Shown: positions 33,560 through 45,592, numbered from the stretch's first letter. The stretch is DNA of 64,000 nucleotides from Carya illinoinensis (GCF_018687715.1 NC_056753.1:26144501-26208500); one strand, 5' to 3'. The notes: generated by a model not told the origin, from the letters alone. Made by a program: numbers and translations.

Positions 33560-35196
33560 GATGAGGAGATCAATAAAATTCGCAGGGGGCGAGTCAGACA
33601 TGGAAGGGCTGAGATATGCTGCAGCCAAGAGCGAGAAGCAAAGGCACCGGATCCGAGAACCATGTTGCAGGACGAGTCGGAACCAAATGATTCAATTGAG
33701 GATGTAGGAGGGGCGGGGATAGAAGGGGCATTGGGTGGAGCAGAAGTTGAAGAGGTTGTTGTCCCTAACACAGGTAAGGCACACAAATATCCAGTTATGT
33801 GCTTGAGCAAAATAACGTATTGGTAACTACAGAGGCATGTGTAGATACAAGTACTCTTTAGTGTGCACTTGGGTAGCAATAATTGAAATATATTGATTGA
33901 ATTTACACTCAATTTGATGTCTTGATGTAGAACCATCTACTAAGAAAATAGGTCGAGGGCCAGCAAAGGGCACGCTATTTGAAAAAATAAGAAAAGTAGA
34001 TAAGATACCTCTGGTTATACAAGATGGTCATCGGGGGCCATCTTGTGAGAATGCATGCTTATTCACTAGACGACTAACGAAGATAATTAAAGTACATGCC
34101 GACATGAGGCATGCTAGTTGGAGTCATGTACCTGAAGACGAGAAGACAGAGCTAATAGACCGTGCTAGGGTAGGTCTTTTTACCTATTGATAGCAAACTT
34201 AATAAGCTGGTATATATATTCAGTTGGCATAAATACACTGTGTAGAGTTCTATATATAACACAGGTTTGTTTTTGTATATCTTGCAGGCAGATTTTGTTC
34301 TTGACTGGAGTAGAGACAACCATCGTGAGATGGTTTCCACGCATTTGCAGATAAGTACAATACTTATCATTATGTACTACATAAAATTTATTTAAAATAT
34401 GCATCACATCAAGAGGCCCTACGTGGTGGGACAGACAAGGTAGAGAAGAACGTATGGGAAAAGCTATGTGAATACTGCGCAAGTGCAGCATTCAAGGTAG
34501 ACCAGTTTGGGATTTTATAGAGATGCATTAACATTGTTAGTTAAAATGCCTCTTAGTCAGAAAATGGTCTTACTGCACTTCTATTGACCATTAGGTTTGA
34601 ACCCTAATGGTCTTTGCCTAATATAAAATTCGAGTAAGGCAATATTTATAAATTAAATACTAATTAATTGTTTCTCATGCAGGAGAAGTCCGTGAGAAAC
34701 AGTTCAAATAGACAAAAATTGAAGGTCAAGCATACTGGTGGCCGTAAATCCTATACACGCATTTTAGAGGAGAAAGTTTGTAATTAAGCAAGGGGTATAA
34801 TATAATCAGTTAATGAGTCAAATATGTATCTAACTTTTGAGCTCAATTGTGTGTTTCAGCGGGAGGCAGCACTGAACATGGTTGCCTTCTATAGGCAAAC
34901 ACATTGGTCAACCCGGAAGGGTAAATTCATCAACGCAGCCACTGAACATAATTACATAAGAGAGTTCCTAATTTTAGTTTATATTTAAATGGTCAGGTGA
35001 GGGTGTTTAACAGTTAGGTCATTTTTCATGTATTGAATTTTCCAGAATCTTATGATAGAGGGGTTAGCTGAAAAGGAATCTGAGGAGGATATTGAAGAGG
35101 CAGCTAAGAGTGTGTTCAAAGAGGTATTGGGAAACAGACCTGGATATGCAGTAGGGAGGGGTCACATGGTGATTCCGGACCCATCTCCTCAATGAA
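33560..35196 (+). pseudogene. Second CACTA gene, Transposase_24-type, multi-exon
   Basis: Exon-like pieces with matching borders read in order on the plus strand: about 33560-33773 (ends ACACAG then GTAAGG), 33931-34168 (K-K-I-G-R-G-P-A-K-G, F-T-R-R-L-T-K, A-S-W-S-H-V-P-E-D-E-K), 34289-34350 (A-D-F-V-L-D-W-S-R-D-N), 34383-34496 (H-Q-E-A-L-R-G-G, N-V-W-E-K-L-C-E-Y-C), 34683-34777 (N-R-Q-K-L-K, H-T-G-G-R-K-S-Y), 34860-34960 (F-Y-R-Q-T-H-W) and 35045-35196 (V-F-K-E-V-L-G-N-R-P-G-Y, ending in a stop). This order is diagnostic of the plant En/Spm Transposase_24 family. An overlapping frame to 35479 has coiled-coil-like residues and may be the true C-terminus in a shifted frame. Completeness is uncertain. 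Confidence 0.7.
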
Positions 35197-35479
35197 GAAT
35201 AGTAGGGCATATATTCGTCTGTCGGATGAGAATGCACGGAACAAGACTGAGGCAAAAATGTACAAGGCAAAACTAGACTCCATGCTGGGTGATATTGCAG
35301 AGTTGAGAAAGAATTTCTCAGAGCATGAGAAGTTCTTAATGAGCTATCCACTGACTTACCCAATGGTAGTGAGGCTCATAGAGAGACTCAGAGAGATGAT
35401 TAGTTTTCTAAGAGCATTAGGAACTTTTTTGTGGATAGCTAACATTTGTGGGGTTAATTTTTATGGAGGGCTAGTTTGA

Positions 35480-37370
35480 CATGGCCATTTTTTGGTGGAT
35501 AGGGGTTAAATGTCCTTGAAGATATGTGTTGGCCATAGACTTATGTCATTACTTAGGATATTTTGGTAACATATGCAACTATAGTTAGGGTGGATATGTA
35601 TTAACGACTGCAGCAGGAAAAGTAAAATGATGGCCTATATTTTTGATGAGTTCTTACTAAGAGAATGATGGGTAAGTACTGAAATTACTTCGAGTTATGA
35701 TGGATAATGTTTAATTTCGGATTATGTGTGTAAGGCTGCAAATACAAAATCATAAATGCTGATTAAACTCTTTTGAAAAATACAGGTTAGCAGAATGAGA
35801 AGACTGATTTCAATGCACATGGATGGAGGATGTTGGTTGCAGTGATTGGTTTCATGATAAAGCACATTACCAGGGAAATAGGTAATTACTAGGGGTGTAT
35901 TTCTTTAATAGTAAGGGAAATAAATAAAAGTAGTTGCAAAATCTAAATTTGCAAGAGAACTACCAGATTAATATCCACAATTCAATATCTATATTCACAC
36001 ACACCCTCAATTACCTAAACCTCTAATTCAGGTTTTAATAAACTAAACAAAGGTATTAGATAAGGTGCAGTCTTGGAATTCACACTAAGTAGTTAGAAGA
36101 TAAGGAAACCAACATGTTATTTTATATGTTAAGTAAGAAACCGGGGCTCTCTAACTCTAATGCACTTAGGTAAGGAAACTGGTCTGATTATGTCCTTGGA
36201 ATATATCACAGCTATATGTTCTGCTTAGTGCAATTTAAATGTGTCTCACCTGAACCAAAATAGTTATGTAACACAATTATAGTATCCAAGAGACAGATGT
36301 GGTATCTATGTTAATAACGATTGGATAATCAGCAGTCTTAAGTATTGATACATGTAAATAATTAGATATAAAGGCCCAATTGAACAGAGTGGGTCAATGA
36401 TAGGAAAACAATTTTGGTTCCCCGTTAGTATGAGGGTTTATACTAACAAAAATATAATTGGTATGGTAGATGGTAAGTCTTAGTATAGAGCTCATGTGAA
36501 AGTTTTTAGGAGATTGCATTGCTATATGGAAAAATTTTGATTGGGCTCCTCCTTTCGGGAATTATACACGAATGATAATCTAAAGGCTATAGATTGTAAT
36601 TCAACTATAGCAAACACTATAAACACAGCAACCAATTAACTGCACGATTTGCAATAGCATGGACTCCTGAATGTTAGGTATATAGTAATAATTCCATGTG
36701 AATACAGGAATACAACATGATGGCATTTTCCTTCCAAGCCTACCAACTTATAGGTATTTATTTTAAAATTTAAATAGACAATATGCTCTTGATCTAATTA
36801 ATTATGTACAAGAATGCTGGTACCAATTAGTATAGAAGCAAGCTACCATTTAATGAAATTCATACCATGAATGAATTCTGTTATTTGCTAACATAGTTCT
36901 TATTGTCTAATTATCAGGAAATCATTTACCAACATACTGTGTGGAATCAGGGACTGGAATCAGATTGTAAGGTCAAACACTACTGTCAGCAAGAAGCCCT
37001 TTTAATTATTTTAGTAAACTGTCATATATGGACCTCTTGGTTATCATTGATGCTGTTAGAGAGGGAATATGTGTTTCATCATGTATGTAAGGGTATTTGA
37101 GTTGCAAACATATATACAGTTCATGGCCTTTAACTGTTATTTTTAATATATAATGTTGGAAGATGCATATATATATATATATATATATAATGCTGATTCA
37201 ATGAGTGTCCAAGGATTATATAATCGTTGGAGGTTTTTGCCCTGGTGGCTAAAAGTGTTGCAAAGGTTAAGGAGAATATGAATAATGAATGGTGTAAATA
37301 TTTGGCAGAGCAAGACGTACAGAATGGGATTTGGTTTGCATTGTTGGGATGTCATCTAAATAAAAGGATT
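35480..37370. other. Non-coding DNA after the second CACTA gene
   Basis: AT-rich, no coding sequence recognised. It includes a (TA)n run at 37165-37190. Confidence 0.5.
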
Positions 37371-38474
37371 AGGCACTACCACTCATCATGACAACTAGCT
37401 TGTTTTCACCATTGAAAGTTGGTGGGATCAAATTGTTGTATAGTACGCCTCATGAAAACTAGTAGCATTGGTGAGGAAACCGGAGGGGATTGCGTTACAA
37501 TTTAGTTTAATGCAATACATCCATGGTGGCAAAAGTAGATTTCCCATAAATAAAATGGCCATGTTCTGTGGGTAAAAAGCATCTTCCCACCATGCCAATG
37601 ATGGTAACAGACGGATTGGAAATCAGGATATTTTAAGTAATGGCCACCAAACAGAATCATGCTATGTCTTCTATTCTCACGTCAATTTCTGGTAGCTAAA
37701 CTTGTTTATATGTGTTGGGCTGCCATGATAATGCCGCGTGAAGTTGTGGTCGCAAATATCGATTTTCCCACAAATAAATCCTTTTGGACACTAAATTATT
37801 ATTATCCATGGATTATATGCCACCATGCTGTCACCAACAAAAATGATGGCAAAACGTGTATTGTCACAAGATGAGAACTATTTGTGAGAATTAGTTCCCA
37901 TGGATATTATACAAATTGCCACCAGATGGTATAATGGTAAGCATGGTTTGTCACATCCACAACAACTGCCTAATAAATTTTTGCTACGAGATTGGATCAT
38001 CTATAATACTTATTTCCAACTATGACCGCCGCTGGCATATAAGTTATTGCGACAAGTATTGAGGTTAATAAAATTAAATTATAACCAGATCAGGTCATCC
38101 CAAAAATTATGAAGTCACAACACTTAAAGTGGGTAATGACTTTATACAACTAACCATGTCACCAAATGGCTAATGGCTAATAAATATTACGGACTATTAG
38201 TGTGGTGACAAATGATGTATGTTTCGCCACCTTAGCTGAGTTGTTCATGGAGTTTGCCATAGAGGGCCAAGATTTTTGACGCCACCTGATACCGTGGCTA
38301 AAAGGTGTTTTTCCCACCAACTAATTGTATTGGTGGATAAACTAGTATTGTCCATGAATTATATGCCACCAACGTGTCACCAACGAAAATGGTGACAAAA
38401 AATATTATTCCCACATAGTATCTGGTTATTTCGATGAAAATGCCTCACGGAAAAAGCCAGTATTTGTTGTAGTG
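37371..38474 (+). repeat. Right subterminal repeat region of the large CACTA element
   Basis: Short motifs recur in both orientations, such as GCCACCA, TGGTGGC, CACCAACAAAAATG, CACCAACGAAAATG and GTGGCTAAAA. For example, TATGCCACCATGCTGTCACC at 37818 recurs as TATGCCACCAACGTGTCACC at about 38361. The array runs to the TAGTG terminus. These are the expected transposase-binding subterminal repeats. Confidence 0.65.
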
Positions 38475-38606
38475 TGTGTACCACAAGACAATATCTTTGG
38501 TTTCAATCCCTCTATTCCTGCACATGATTATGCACGCATTCAATTGATTGTCTTCTTAGAATTTAAAATCCCCATTAAATTAAATTAATTAAGCAGAACT
38601 CAATGT

Positions 38607-39044
38607 TTACCTCTTGCTCCATACTACTAACCCATCATCTCCTTGTCTGCCATTCAAGTAGAAGCCTCCAGCCCACCTCTCTATCTTGTTATAGGCGGTC
38701 ACCCACACTTGATACTTCGTGTAAGCCGCTCTGATCCGTGGGTAATCATCATTCGATAAAAAAGAATTGGCCAGCCGTCTGGTAATCAACCAGTAGCCCA
38801 CTTTGCTCCCGATCCTTGTTTTCTTATTGGAATTCACCACCCCCAACTCAGCTGGCTCCATGAGTTGGACCCTGGCCTCGGCTTCTGGTTTGGCAATTTC
38901 TCTAACCACAGTCCAGTAACTTTTTCTTGGCGAGTTGATATCAGGGTGCGACGTTGATGATATTGCAGTTCGTAACTTGGCTTTGTCAAAGGAGTTGTCA
39001 TTACCGTCAATGTTAAGGTCGAGATAATAAGTTGTCGTTAACAC
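38607..39044 (-). pseudogene. Truncated inverted copper amine oxidase exon
   Basis: On the minus strand this matches the 3' two-thirds of exon 4 of the intact Cu[53 protein letters not shown], ending in W-S-K-R and a GTAAAC donor site. The copper-binding H-D-H motif just upstream is missing; the match breaks exactly there and is replaced by unrelated repeat sequence. The topaquinone site and the third copper ligand are also absent. Many substitutions against the intact gene show it came from a different paralogue. The exon frame itself is still open. Confidence 0.93.
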
Positions 39045-39180
39045 TTCCCATTACGTGTAAGCTAGACTCCCTCTTAATGAGTGACCCAACATTTGAAATA
39101 TTTAATTAAACAGAGTAGGGTGTAAAGTAGGGTTTGAATTCAGGACTTCTACTCTGATACTATGTGAAATTATTATTTGT
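39037..39180 (-). repeat. Primer-site repeat fragment fused to the CuAO pseudogene
   Basis: On the minus strand the segment reads TTTCACATAGTATCAGAG, then a leader, then GAGGGAGTCTAGCTTACACG, ending at GGGAAGTGTTAAC against the CuAO break. It matches 55775-55900 (TTTCACATGGTATCAGAAC and following) on the plus strand. The TGGTATCAGAGC-like core is the usual complement of initiator-Met tRNA, and a purine run followed by TGTTA resembles a polypurine tract beside an LTR start, as in TRIM-type elements. Confidence 0.5.
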
Positions 39181-40699
39181 TTCAAAAGTTTATAAAATAA
39201 ATTCCGTCCTTGAAATTTGTGAGGTCAAACATTAGCGCCAAACAAGATACAAATCAGAATATACTTGAAAAAATCATACGATCAACCATTCCCAAACAAG
39301 CATGAGTAATGCTCTCCCCAAATCTACTCCTATAGGCAATTCCATCATATTCGCACTAGTCTCCCAGCGACACATCATGTCTAGAACTCCTAAAGCGGTC
39401 ATGTAAACTGAAATCACCATATTCACAAGAACCTCAATACCGCACCCAAGTAAATTCCAATAATTATTACTTCTTAGAATGAATTGTATTAACCTCAATC
39501 AACTAATATGCTATATCATTGAAACCTTCATTGTATACTATATCTTGGTAACCTAATAATCACTTCCAAATTAAACTATCAATAAGCATAATTTGTACAA
39601 CCAAGTGATTAATTTTTTACTAAAACTTCAAGTCACCACTAATTCCTCAAAATCACCACAAAAATTGAATACCTAATTATCTCCAAAAATCATGCTTCCG
39701 CATGCATTCTAATAACTTGCCAAAATGCAAAAAGACTATGTCCTCATAAATTAACACCTATCAAACCACTTCTTCCAAGCCAAAAATAAAACAAGGACTT
39801 GCATTCTCCAAGTTCATACACTCACAACTATTACACGTCCTTAGACAAAGCCAATACTTCTCCAACTTACAAGTGATTCGTTCCTATCATATTCATCATC
39901 TAGATCTATATCCCCGAAATTAACAAAAAAATCATCTCCTAAATTCGCACCATCTAATATCCTCAAACTTGGTATCGATCAATCTTAAAACCTGTCACTA
40001 TAACCTTGAGCTATAACAATTATTTTTCAAAATAGATCGATATTTTCAATCCTTAGACAAACACATGAACTAGATCAACATCTTCAATCCTAAAAATACA
40101 CAAACTAGGTCATTACCTTTAATCCTCAAAGAAATATTTTCCTTGAAAATTCCTATATCCATCATTCAACTATGCTCAACCCTATTTTAATGGTTACAGC
40201 CTAATCAATCTCCAAAATAATTCATACTAGTACACCAATCCTGCGAAACTAAAAACTTCAAACTCATTGTAAATCAGTCCTTCAAATCTGTAATCCTATA
40301 ACCTTAAATTATGGAAAAGGAAGCAAAATTCCTTTTCCAAAATCCATTAGGTCGATGAACTTATATCCAATAACAAAACAATCGACTCCCAAAACTTTCA
40401 AAATCTAAAATCTTAAATAATAACCAATCATTTCCTAGAATCTGCAAAACCTTAAAACTTAGCTGAAATTCCATAAAATCTATCCTTGAAATTTGTTAAA
40501 CTTACAACCTACTACGCTATAGACCATTTCATAAACTCCACGTAACCAAAGAACTCAATTATCCTACTTCCCTAAGAGATCACCCAGATCATGTTATTCC
40601 CTTCAAGCCTCGATAATATAAAAACAAACCACACAAGGCGTTCATCACGAAAGATTAGTTAGACCCATACCTACCATGACTCTAGCATCCTGAGTCTCC
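39181..40699. other. Non-coding, repeat-like DNA
   Basis: About 1.5 kb rich in A and C on the plus strand and lacking any recognised coding sequence. It follows the gag remnant on the minus strand, so it may be degraded retrotransposon sequence, but I see no protease or reverse transcriptase motif. Confidence 0.45.
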
Positions 40700-41744
40700 G
40701 AAACCTTACCTCCAACCGTACCAAGAGTCATTGTGTACATTCAAGCCCGAACTAATTGCCTCTAGTTAGTTCTACCACCGTAATGAGCTCCATGGTTTCC
40801 TTGAACTCGACTAGGACACTCATGAGCAAAGTGCCCCGTTTGATCGCATTCAAAACATTGGTTCCTACCTAGACGGCACTCACCTCTGTGAGCTCTATTA
40901 CATCTGCCACAAATTGGAACTCGACCTTCCATACGCACATCGGGGGCTGCCAAAGATAGGATTCCTATCCTCTGTATAAACTTTTGTGGTGACCCAGAAC
41001 TGCTTCCTTCACCATCAATGTTCAGCCTCTTCTGACCTTAAGGGGAGCCCACGCTCAACTAATCTCACGCTTTGCCAGAGTGGCTAAATCAACTAATTCC
41101 TAAAAAGTTGTAATCTAGTGGCAAACTACCATTCAACATATATCTGGTCGTAGACCTTCCTGGAAACGCTCGGCCTGCATCTCCTTCGTGGCGATGAGAT
41201 GAGTAGCAAATCACTTAAGCTTTATAAATCTCTAGGCATACTGTTCCACGGTCATGCTTCCTTGGACCAAGCTACTAAATTCTCTTGCCTTTTGCCACCT
41301 CATAGAAGCAAGAAAGAAATGATCATTAAATTCCTTTTTGAATTGCTGCAAGGACACAGTAGCAAAGGACCCCAACTCCGACACTAACATTTCCCTTTTT
41401 GTCTCCCACCACTCAGCAGCAATACCTTGCAACAAATAACTTGCATACGACACTTGTTGCGCCTCAGTGCAACCACAGACTTCAAATGTCCTTTCCAAAT
41501 CTCTAATCCACTTTCCAGCCTGAAGTAGATCCTCTTCTCTCGTGAAAGTCGGGGTTTTATGCGCTAAAAAGTGCTCATAGGTGCATCCAGCTTGCACCGC
41601 TCTACTATGCTCCCCTTGCTGCAGCTGAAAATTTTGCTGCAGAAATTCTGTCATTCGATTTAACACTCGAGCTATGGCGTAATCTCCATCGCCTCTCAGC
41701 AAATCATCCTGAGGCTCTTCGGTAGGCCTTCTTGGTCTTACCAT
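40700..41744 (-). pseudogene. Ty3/gypsy-type gag, decayed
   Basis: The minus-strand start codon at 41744 opens M-V-R-P-R-R-P, followed by the retrotransposon gag core (W-I-R-D-L-E-R-T-F, Y-L-L-Q-G-I-A-A-E-W-W, F-K-K-E-F-N-D-H-F, M-T-V-E-Q-Y-A). The frame then breaks near 41232, continues in pieces (M-Q-A-E-R-F-Q-E-G-L-R-P-D-I-Y around 41130-41190) and ends with a CCHC zinc knuckle at 40762-40953 (C-F-E-C-D-Q-T-G-H-F-A-H-E-C-P), preceded by a C-G-R-C-N-R-A-H half-knuckle. After the knuckle the residues S-E-T-Q-D-A-R-V-M resemble the gag-protease junction, then the match stops. Gag packages element RNA into particles. Several stops make it non-functional, and no pol follows. Confidence 0.88.
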
Positions 41745-41855
41745 CTTCCTGCAATAACACAACTTCTGACCCCATTTAAATATTGGACAAAATAAACAAA
41801 ATAAAACCAAAACTAAATAACAATAAAATAAAATAGCATACAATAAAATCAAACC

Positions 41856-41867
41856 GCTCTGATACCA
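41856..41867 (-). other. Retrotransposon primer-binding site (initiator-Met tRNA type)
   Basis: On the minus strand this reads TGGTATCAGAGC, complementary to the 3' end of plant initiator methionine tRNA. It lies about 110 bases before the gag start codon and 4 bases after the expected LTR end (CA on the minus strand, at 41872-41873). It marks the internal edge of the 5' LTR. Confidence 0.85.
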
Positions 41868-41871
41868 CCTA

Positions 41872-43705
41872 TGACGCCTCCAACTCCCACGTATGGACAC
41901 CTAGAAATCGAAGTATCGGGATGATGACAACATGGGTCACGCATCCCGTGTTGTCACACATCCCATTGTCGAGTGCTAAGTGTGTGTATATACAATACGT
42001 GTACAATAAAACCACGCAGCGGATAATAAAAAGTCTTCCAACTAAGTACCATAATTTTATTCCAATACAAACTCGCTTAAAGACAAGCGTACTAATAATA
42101 TTATAAATAACCAGTAAAAATATAATACCAATCAAAGATAGAAAATTAAACCACAAGCTACGACTGATCCTTGATCACTCGTCTGGCGAAGCTGCCTTCT
42201 CGGGCTTAGCCTCCTTATCCTCTACATCAAAATCTACATTACGAAAGACGATACCGCAGGTAAGTAATAATTCAAACAAAGCTCAAGATAAAAAAAATAC
42301 ATTTATACAATAACCAAATGCATGAACATGATGCCATATGCATATGCCCAAAAAATTCACATTTTTCATGCACGTCAAAATCCCAATTTTGGCCAAAAAC
42401 ATTTCTTTTAAAACATATCATCACCATTATCTCCAATAATGGCCCAAAAATCAATCTCGCCATTTGCCCAGAAAATGGCCCATTAACCAAACCATCATAG
42501 CACTGTAGGAGGGAATCGCAAGCGGGACTCTACCACCATTTCTGCTCACTATCATCCCTGCGCCTGCACCGTAGGCAGGAATCACAGGCAGGACTCTACC
42601 ACCGTCCTTGCTTACCACCATCTCTACAAGTCTGTCTGTAGGCGGGAATCGCAGGCATGACTCTACCACCATCCCTGCTTACCACTATTCTTACGCTGCG
42701 TGCATCGTAGGCGGGAATTGCAGACGAGACTCTACTACCATCCCTGCTCACCATTATCCCTACACGTGCCTCTGATTCAACTATTCAATCAAATCGTTCA
42801 AATATACCAAAAATTATTTCTTACTTGAAAACCCAGTTTTCAATTTCCAACACATGTATATGCATGCAATTACACGAAAACCCAATTTTCATTTTTCAAA
42901 CATGAACATGCGTGCACTATGTAATGTATGACACGAAACCAAACATCATCCAAATATAAGTAACTCTATCCTCAAATCCATCCGACCCCCGACTCCTTAG
43001 ACTTAGTCCGGCAACCAACCAATTACAATTTATTGTTAAAGTAAAAAATATATTTAAATCTAAAAGAAAGTTTGTAAAATACTTACAGTGCTATATAATA
43101 ATTTTTGAAGGATCAACGAGCTGAAAAGGGCAAAGAAAAAGTAACGTAACAGCGTAAAAACACTGTGGCCATGGGTTGTAAAATATCCACTTTTGAATGG
43201 GGACGAACCAAGGCTTGGGATTGATAGGGAATAGCTTAGAGGTATTTATGAAGCTAGCGGAAGTGAGGGTTGGTTGTGGGTGGCGGTAAAAATGACGGTG
43301 GTTTAGGACAACAAGAGGTTGGTGATGAAGCTGTGAAGAGATGGTGGCCGAAAGTGGAACGACGGCGGCGTTGGAGAGAAAAGATGCCGCGGCTTGAAAG
43401 AGCTTGTGGTGGTTAACGGTTGCTCGGATGGAGGTGAAATTTGGTGGGGATGATCACCGGCTAGAGGGGGAGAAAAGTGGGTGGGTGGTGTGCTACACGC
43501 TGGCGCACGGTGGCAAACTAGGTAGCTGAAGGAAAACAGCGATAAAGAGGGGAGATGAGCATCGTGCGCGGGAGAGAAAGAAAACTGGGAGAAAAGTGGG
43601 AGAAAAAGGAAAGAAAAAGAGAGAAGAAGAGAAAGGAGAAAAAAAAAAAAAGATGAGAAAAAGAAATGAGGTCCAGTCCTCACATCTGAAGTCCAGAAAC
43701 TGATC
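41872..43705 (-). mobile_element. Probable 5' LTR of the gypsy-type element
   Basis: The LTR's inner edge is set by the primer-binding site. It contains a four-unit tandem repeat (42507-42772), a TATA-like ATAAATA on the minus strand near 43245, and a long pyrimidine-rich block (43303-43680) that gives meaningless low-complexity frames. The outer edge is a guess: on the minus strand TGGATCAG at about 43705 could be its TG start. I could not find a second LTR in the window. Confidence 0.5.
42507..42772 (-). repeat. About 66-bp minisatellite, four units
   Basis: Four units each start GTAGG-GGGAAT-GCA (or a close variant) and contain ACTCTACCACC followed by CTGCTCACCA-like sequence: about 42507, 42572, 42638 and 42708. 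They diverge at scattered positions. It lies inside the putative LTR. Confidence 0.85.
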
Positions 43706-43709
43706 CAAT

Positions 43710-44489
43710 GAAAATAACTTTAAAAGTTATAAATCGAATAAAATAAATTAAATACAATATCTACCAAAAATATAATAAATAAATAGTAAAAACTAACAAC
43801 AAAATTTTAAATTAAAAAATAAACTAAAATAAATTAAACAGCAATTTAAACTTAAAACAATAATTAATATTAAAAAAGCTCTACAAATAAATTTCACAAC
43901 TAAATAAATTCAATTAAAATTCGATAATTTAAAATAAAAGAACCTATATTTTAATTAAATTAAAACACTCTTTTAGTAAAAATACACGTAAAAATAAGAT
44001 ATCACAATTGAAACTAATAAAAGAGGTAAATTTTATTATTTATTTTTATATCTAGACATATATTACCTAAGCAAATTTACTAAGAGAATCATATTCCCCG
44101 TAAGATCTATGTCCTGTGTCTATTTCTCTTTACTTCAAAAATTGATCAGCAACTATAAAATTCTAAATACAACTTACCACATAATTCACAAAGAAAAAAT
44201 GAATAAATACTCACTTGACTATTAACCGAAACCAGAAAGAAAAATGTCATCCTTGCGCCTTCAGCGCCTTCACTAAATTGGTAGAGATTTGAAAATTGCT
44301 TTAGTTCTTTCCTTCGTACCAGATGGGCATTATGCAAAGACGAATATTAGGTACAACCTCCAAATGTATAAATCTTGTATAAGTCAAAAAGATAAAGTTT
44401 TCATATTTTTTATGGTTGAATCTACTCTCTTATAAAAAATTTCTGTAAAATTTAGGTATTTAAAACTTATATATATTATTTCTCTTAAT
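43710..44489. other. AT-rich intergenic DNA
   Basis: No genes recognised; mostly A/T-rich sequence with short A runs, between the LTR and the CuAO upstream relic. Confidence 0.5.
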
Positions 44490-44787
44490 TAAATGAGGGT
44501 GAGGAATGGTCGTTGGATAGCCAGTAAAAGTTTGATTGCGTTATGTGCTCAAGCGCTATATATTTGGGCTACGTAATAGCTTGCAATTCCCGATATCCAG
44601 AGAAGGTCATGTCTTGTCATGTTTTTGATGAACAAAAATGATTAAATTTAATTATTTTCAAAATTTTAAAACAGACAAATATGTAAACTTAATCGTTTAT
44701 ATTTATCGTAATACTGTTTACATTATAAATTGCTCTAAACTAAAGCCTCAATGCAGTCAACTCTTGCACTCTCGTTACAAAATGAAC
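44490..44787 (+). repeat. Degenerate CuAO upstream region, copy 3 (relic)
   Basis: Plus-strand blocks match copy 1 of the CuAO upstream region: GGTCGTTGGA, GTTATGTGCTCAAGC then CTATATAT, CCCGATATCC-GAGAAGG (44500-44610 with 8918-9020), and CTCTAAACTAAAG followed by TCAACTCTTGCACTC (44732-44772 with 9290-9330). No gene follows; a CACTA terminus begins at 44791. Confidence 0.75.
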
Positions 44788-45592
44788 ACCCACTACAAAG
44801 AATTGGATTTTTTGAGATAAAAAATTGTCTCAAAAATCTAAATTTCATCTCTAAAAATTTTTAGAGATGAAAGAATTTCATCACTATTTTGTCTTTGAAA
44901 GACTATCTCAAAATGGTTTTGGAGATGTCTCAAAAATCATTTTTCGGGACAAAATTGGGCCGAACTGTTCGAATGAGATTTTTTTTAAGACAAAAAAATG
45001 TTGCCTCAAAAATCTGTTCAAATGGAAAAATTTAGATTCGAACCGACAATTTTGTTTGAAAATATGAAATTTTTATTCAAACTAATAACTATATTTGATC
45101 CTTTTCGAACGAATAGAGTGTTCTAAATGACTTGTGCGTTTGAACCACTAAAATTTTTAAGTGACTTTTGTTTGAACATAAATTATATCCGTTTGAATAG
45201 ACATTTATTTTTAGAAATTATGTATGTTTGAACGATGTTTTGCATAATAATGTTGTTTGAAGAAATATTTTATTATTCGAACGGACGTAGGGACTGTATT
45301 TCTCAAATACCGATTGAATGGATTTGTTTTTGTTCAAATGAGTCTATTTTTATTCAAATGGATGGATAAATGGTAATTCACCATTTGAATAGGTTATTTA
45401 TCGTTCGAATGATATTGATTAAACAGATCATAATTTAATTAAAAATACCATAATAATATTATACAAATTGTAATTCAAATATCAATTGTTCAAATATTTG
45501 TGAACATCATAACTAAAGGCGATTAAAGAAAAAATAAATGAATTATGATTATGGTGGTGGTGGTGGTATAGAGTTTTAGGACATCATTGGAA

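Larger units (their letters stand above)
19776..38474 (+). mobile_element. Large CACTA (En/Spm) element, about 18.7 kb
   Basis: The right end reads AAAGCCAGTATTTGTTGTAGTG, which on the other strand is CACTACAACAAATACTGGCTTT. The left end is TACTACAACAAATACTAGC then TTT, the same terminus with its first C changed to T. The flanking triplets are AGT and TGT, compatible with a 3-bp target duplication carrying one mutation. Inside, in order: left subterminal region, about 5 kb non-coding, TNP2-type transposase (25590-29183), about 4.3 kb non-coding, Transposase_24-type gene (33560-35196), then a long repeat-bearing right end. Both genes are broken. It lies about 600 bases downstream of the CuAO stop codon. 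Confidence 0.88.

Noticed and set aside
41856..41867. Possible tRNA gene near the TGGTATCAGAGC sequence
   Set aside because: Only the 12-base complement to the tRNA 3' end is present, with no cloverleaf; it is a retrotransposon primer site.
43303..43708. Two minus-strand frames rich in Phe, Ser and Pro
   Set aside because: They translate a pyrimidine-rich LTR segment; low-complexity composition and no recognised motif.
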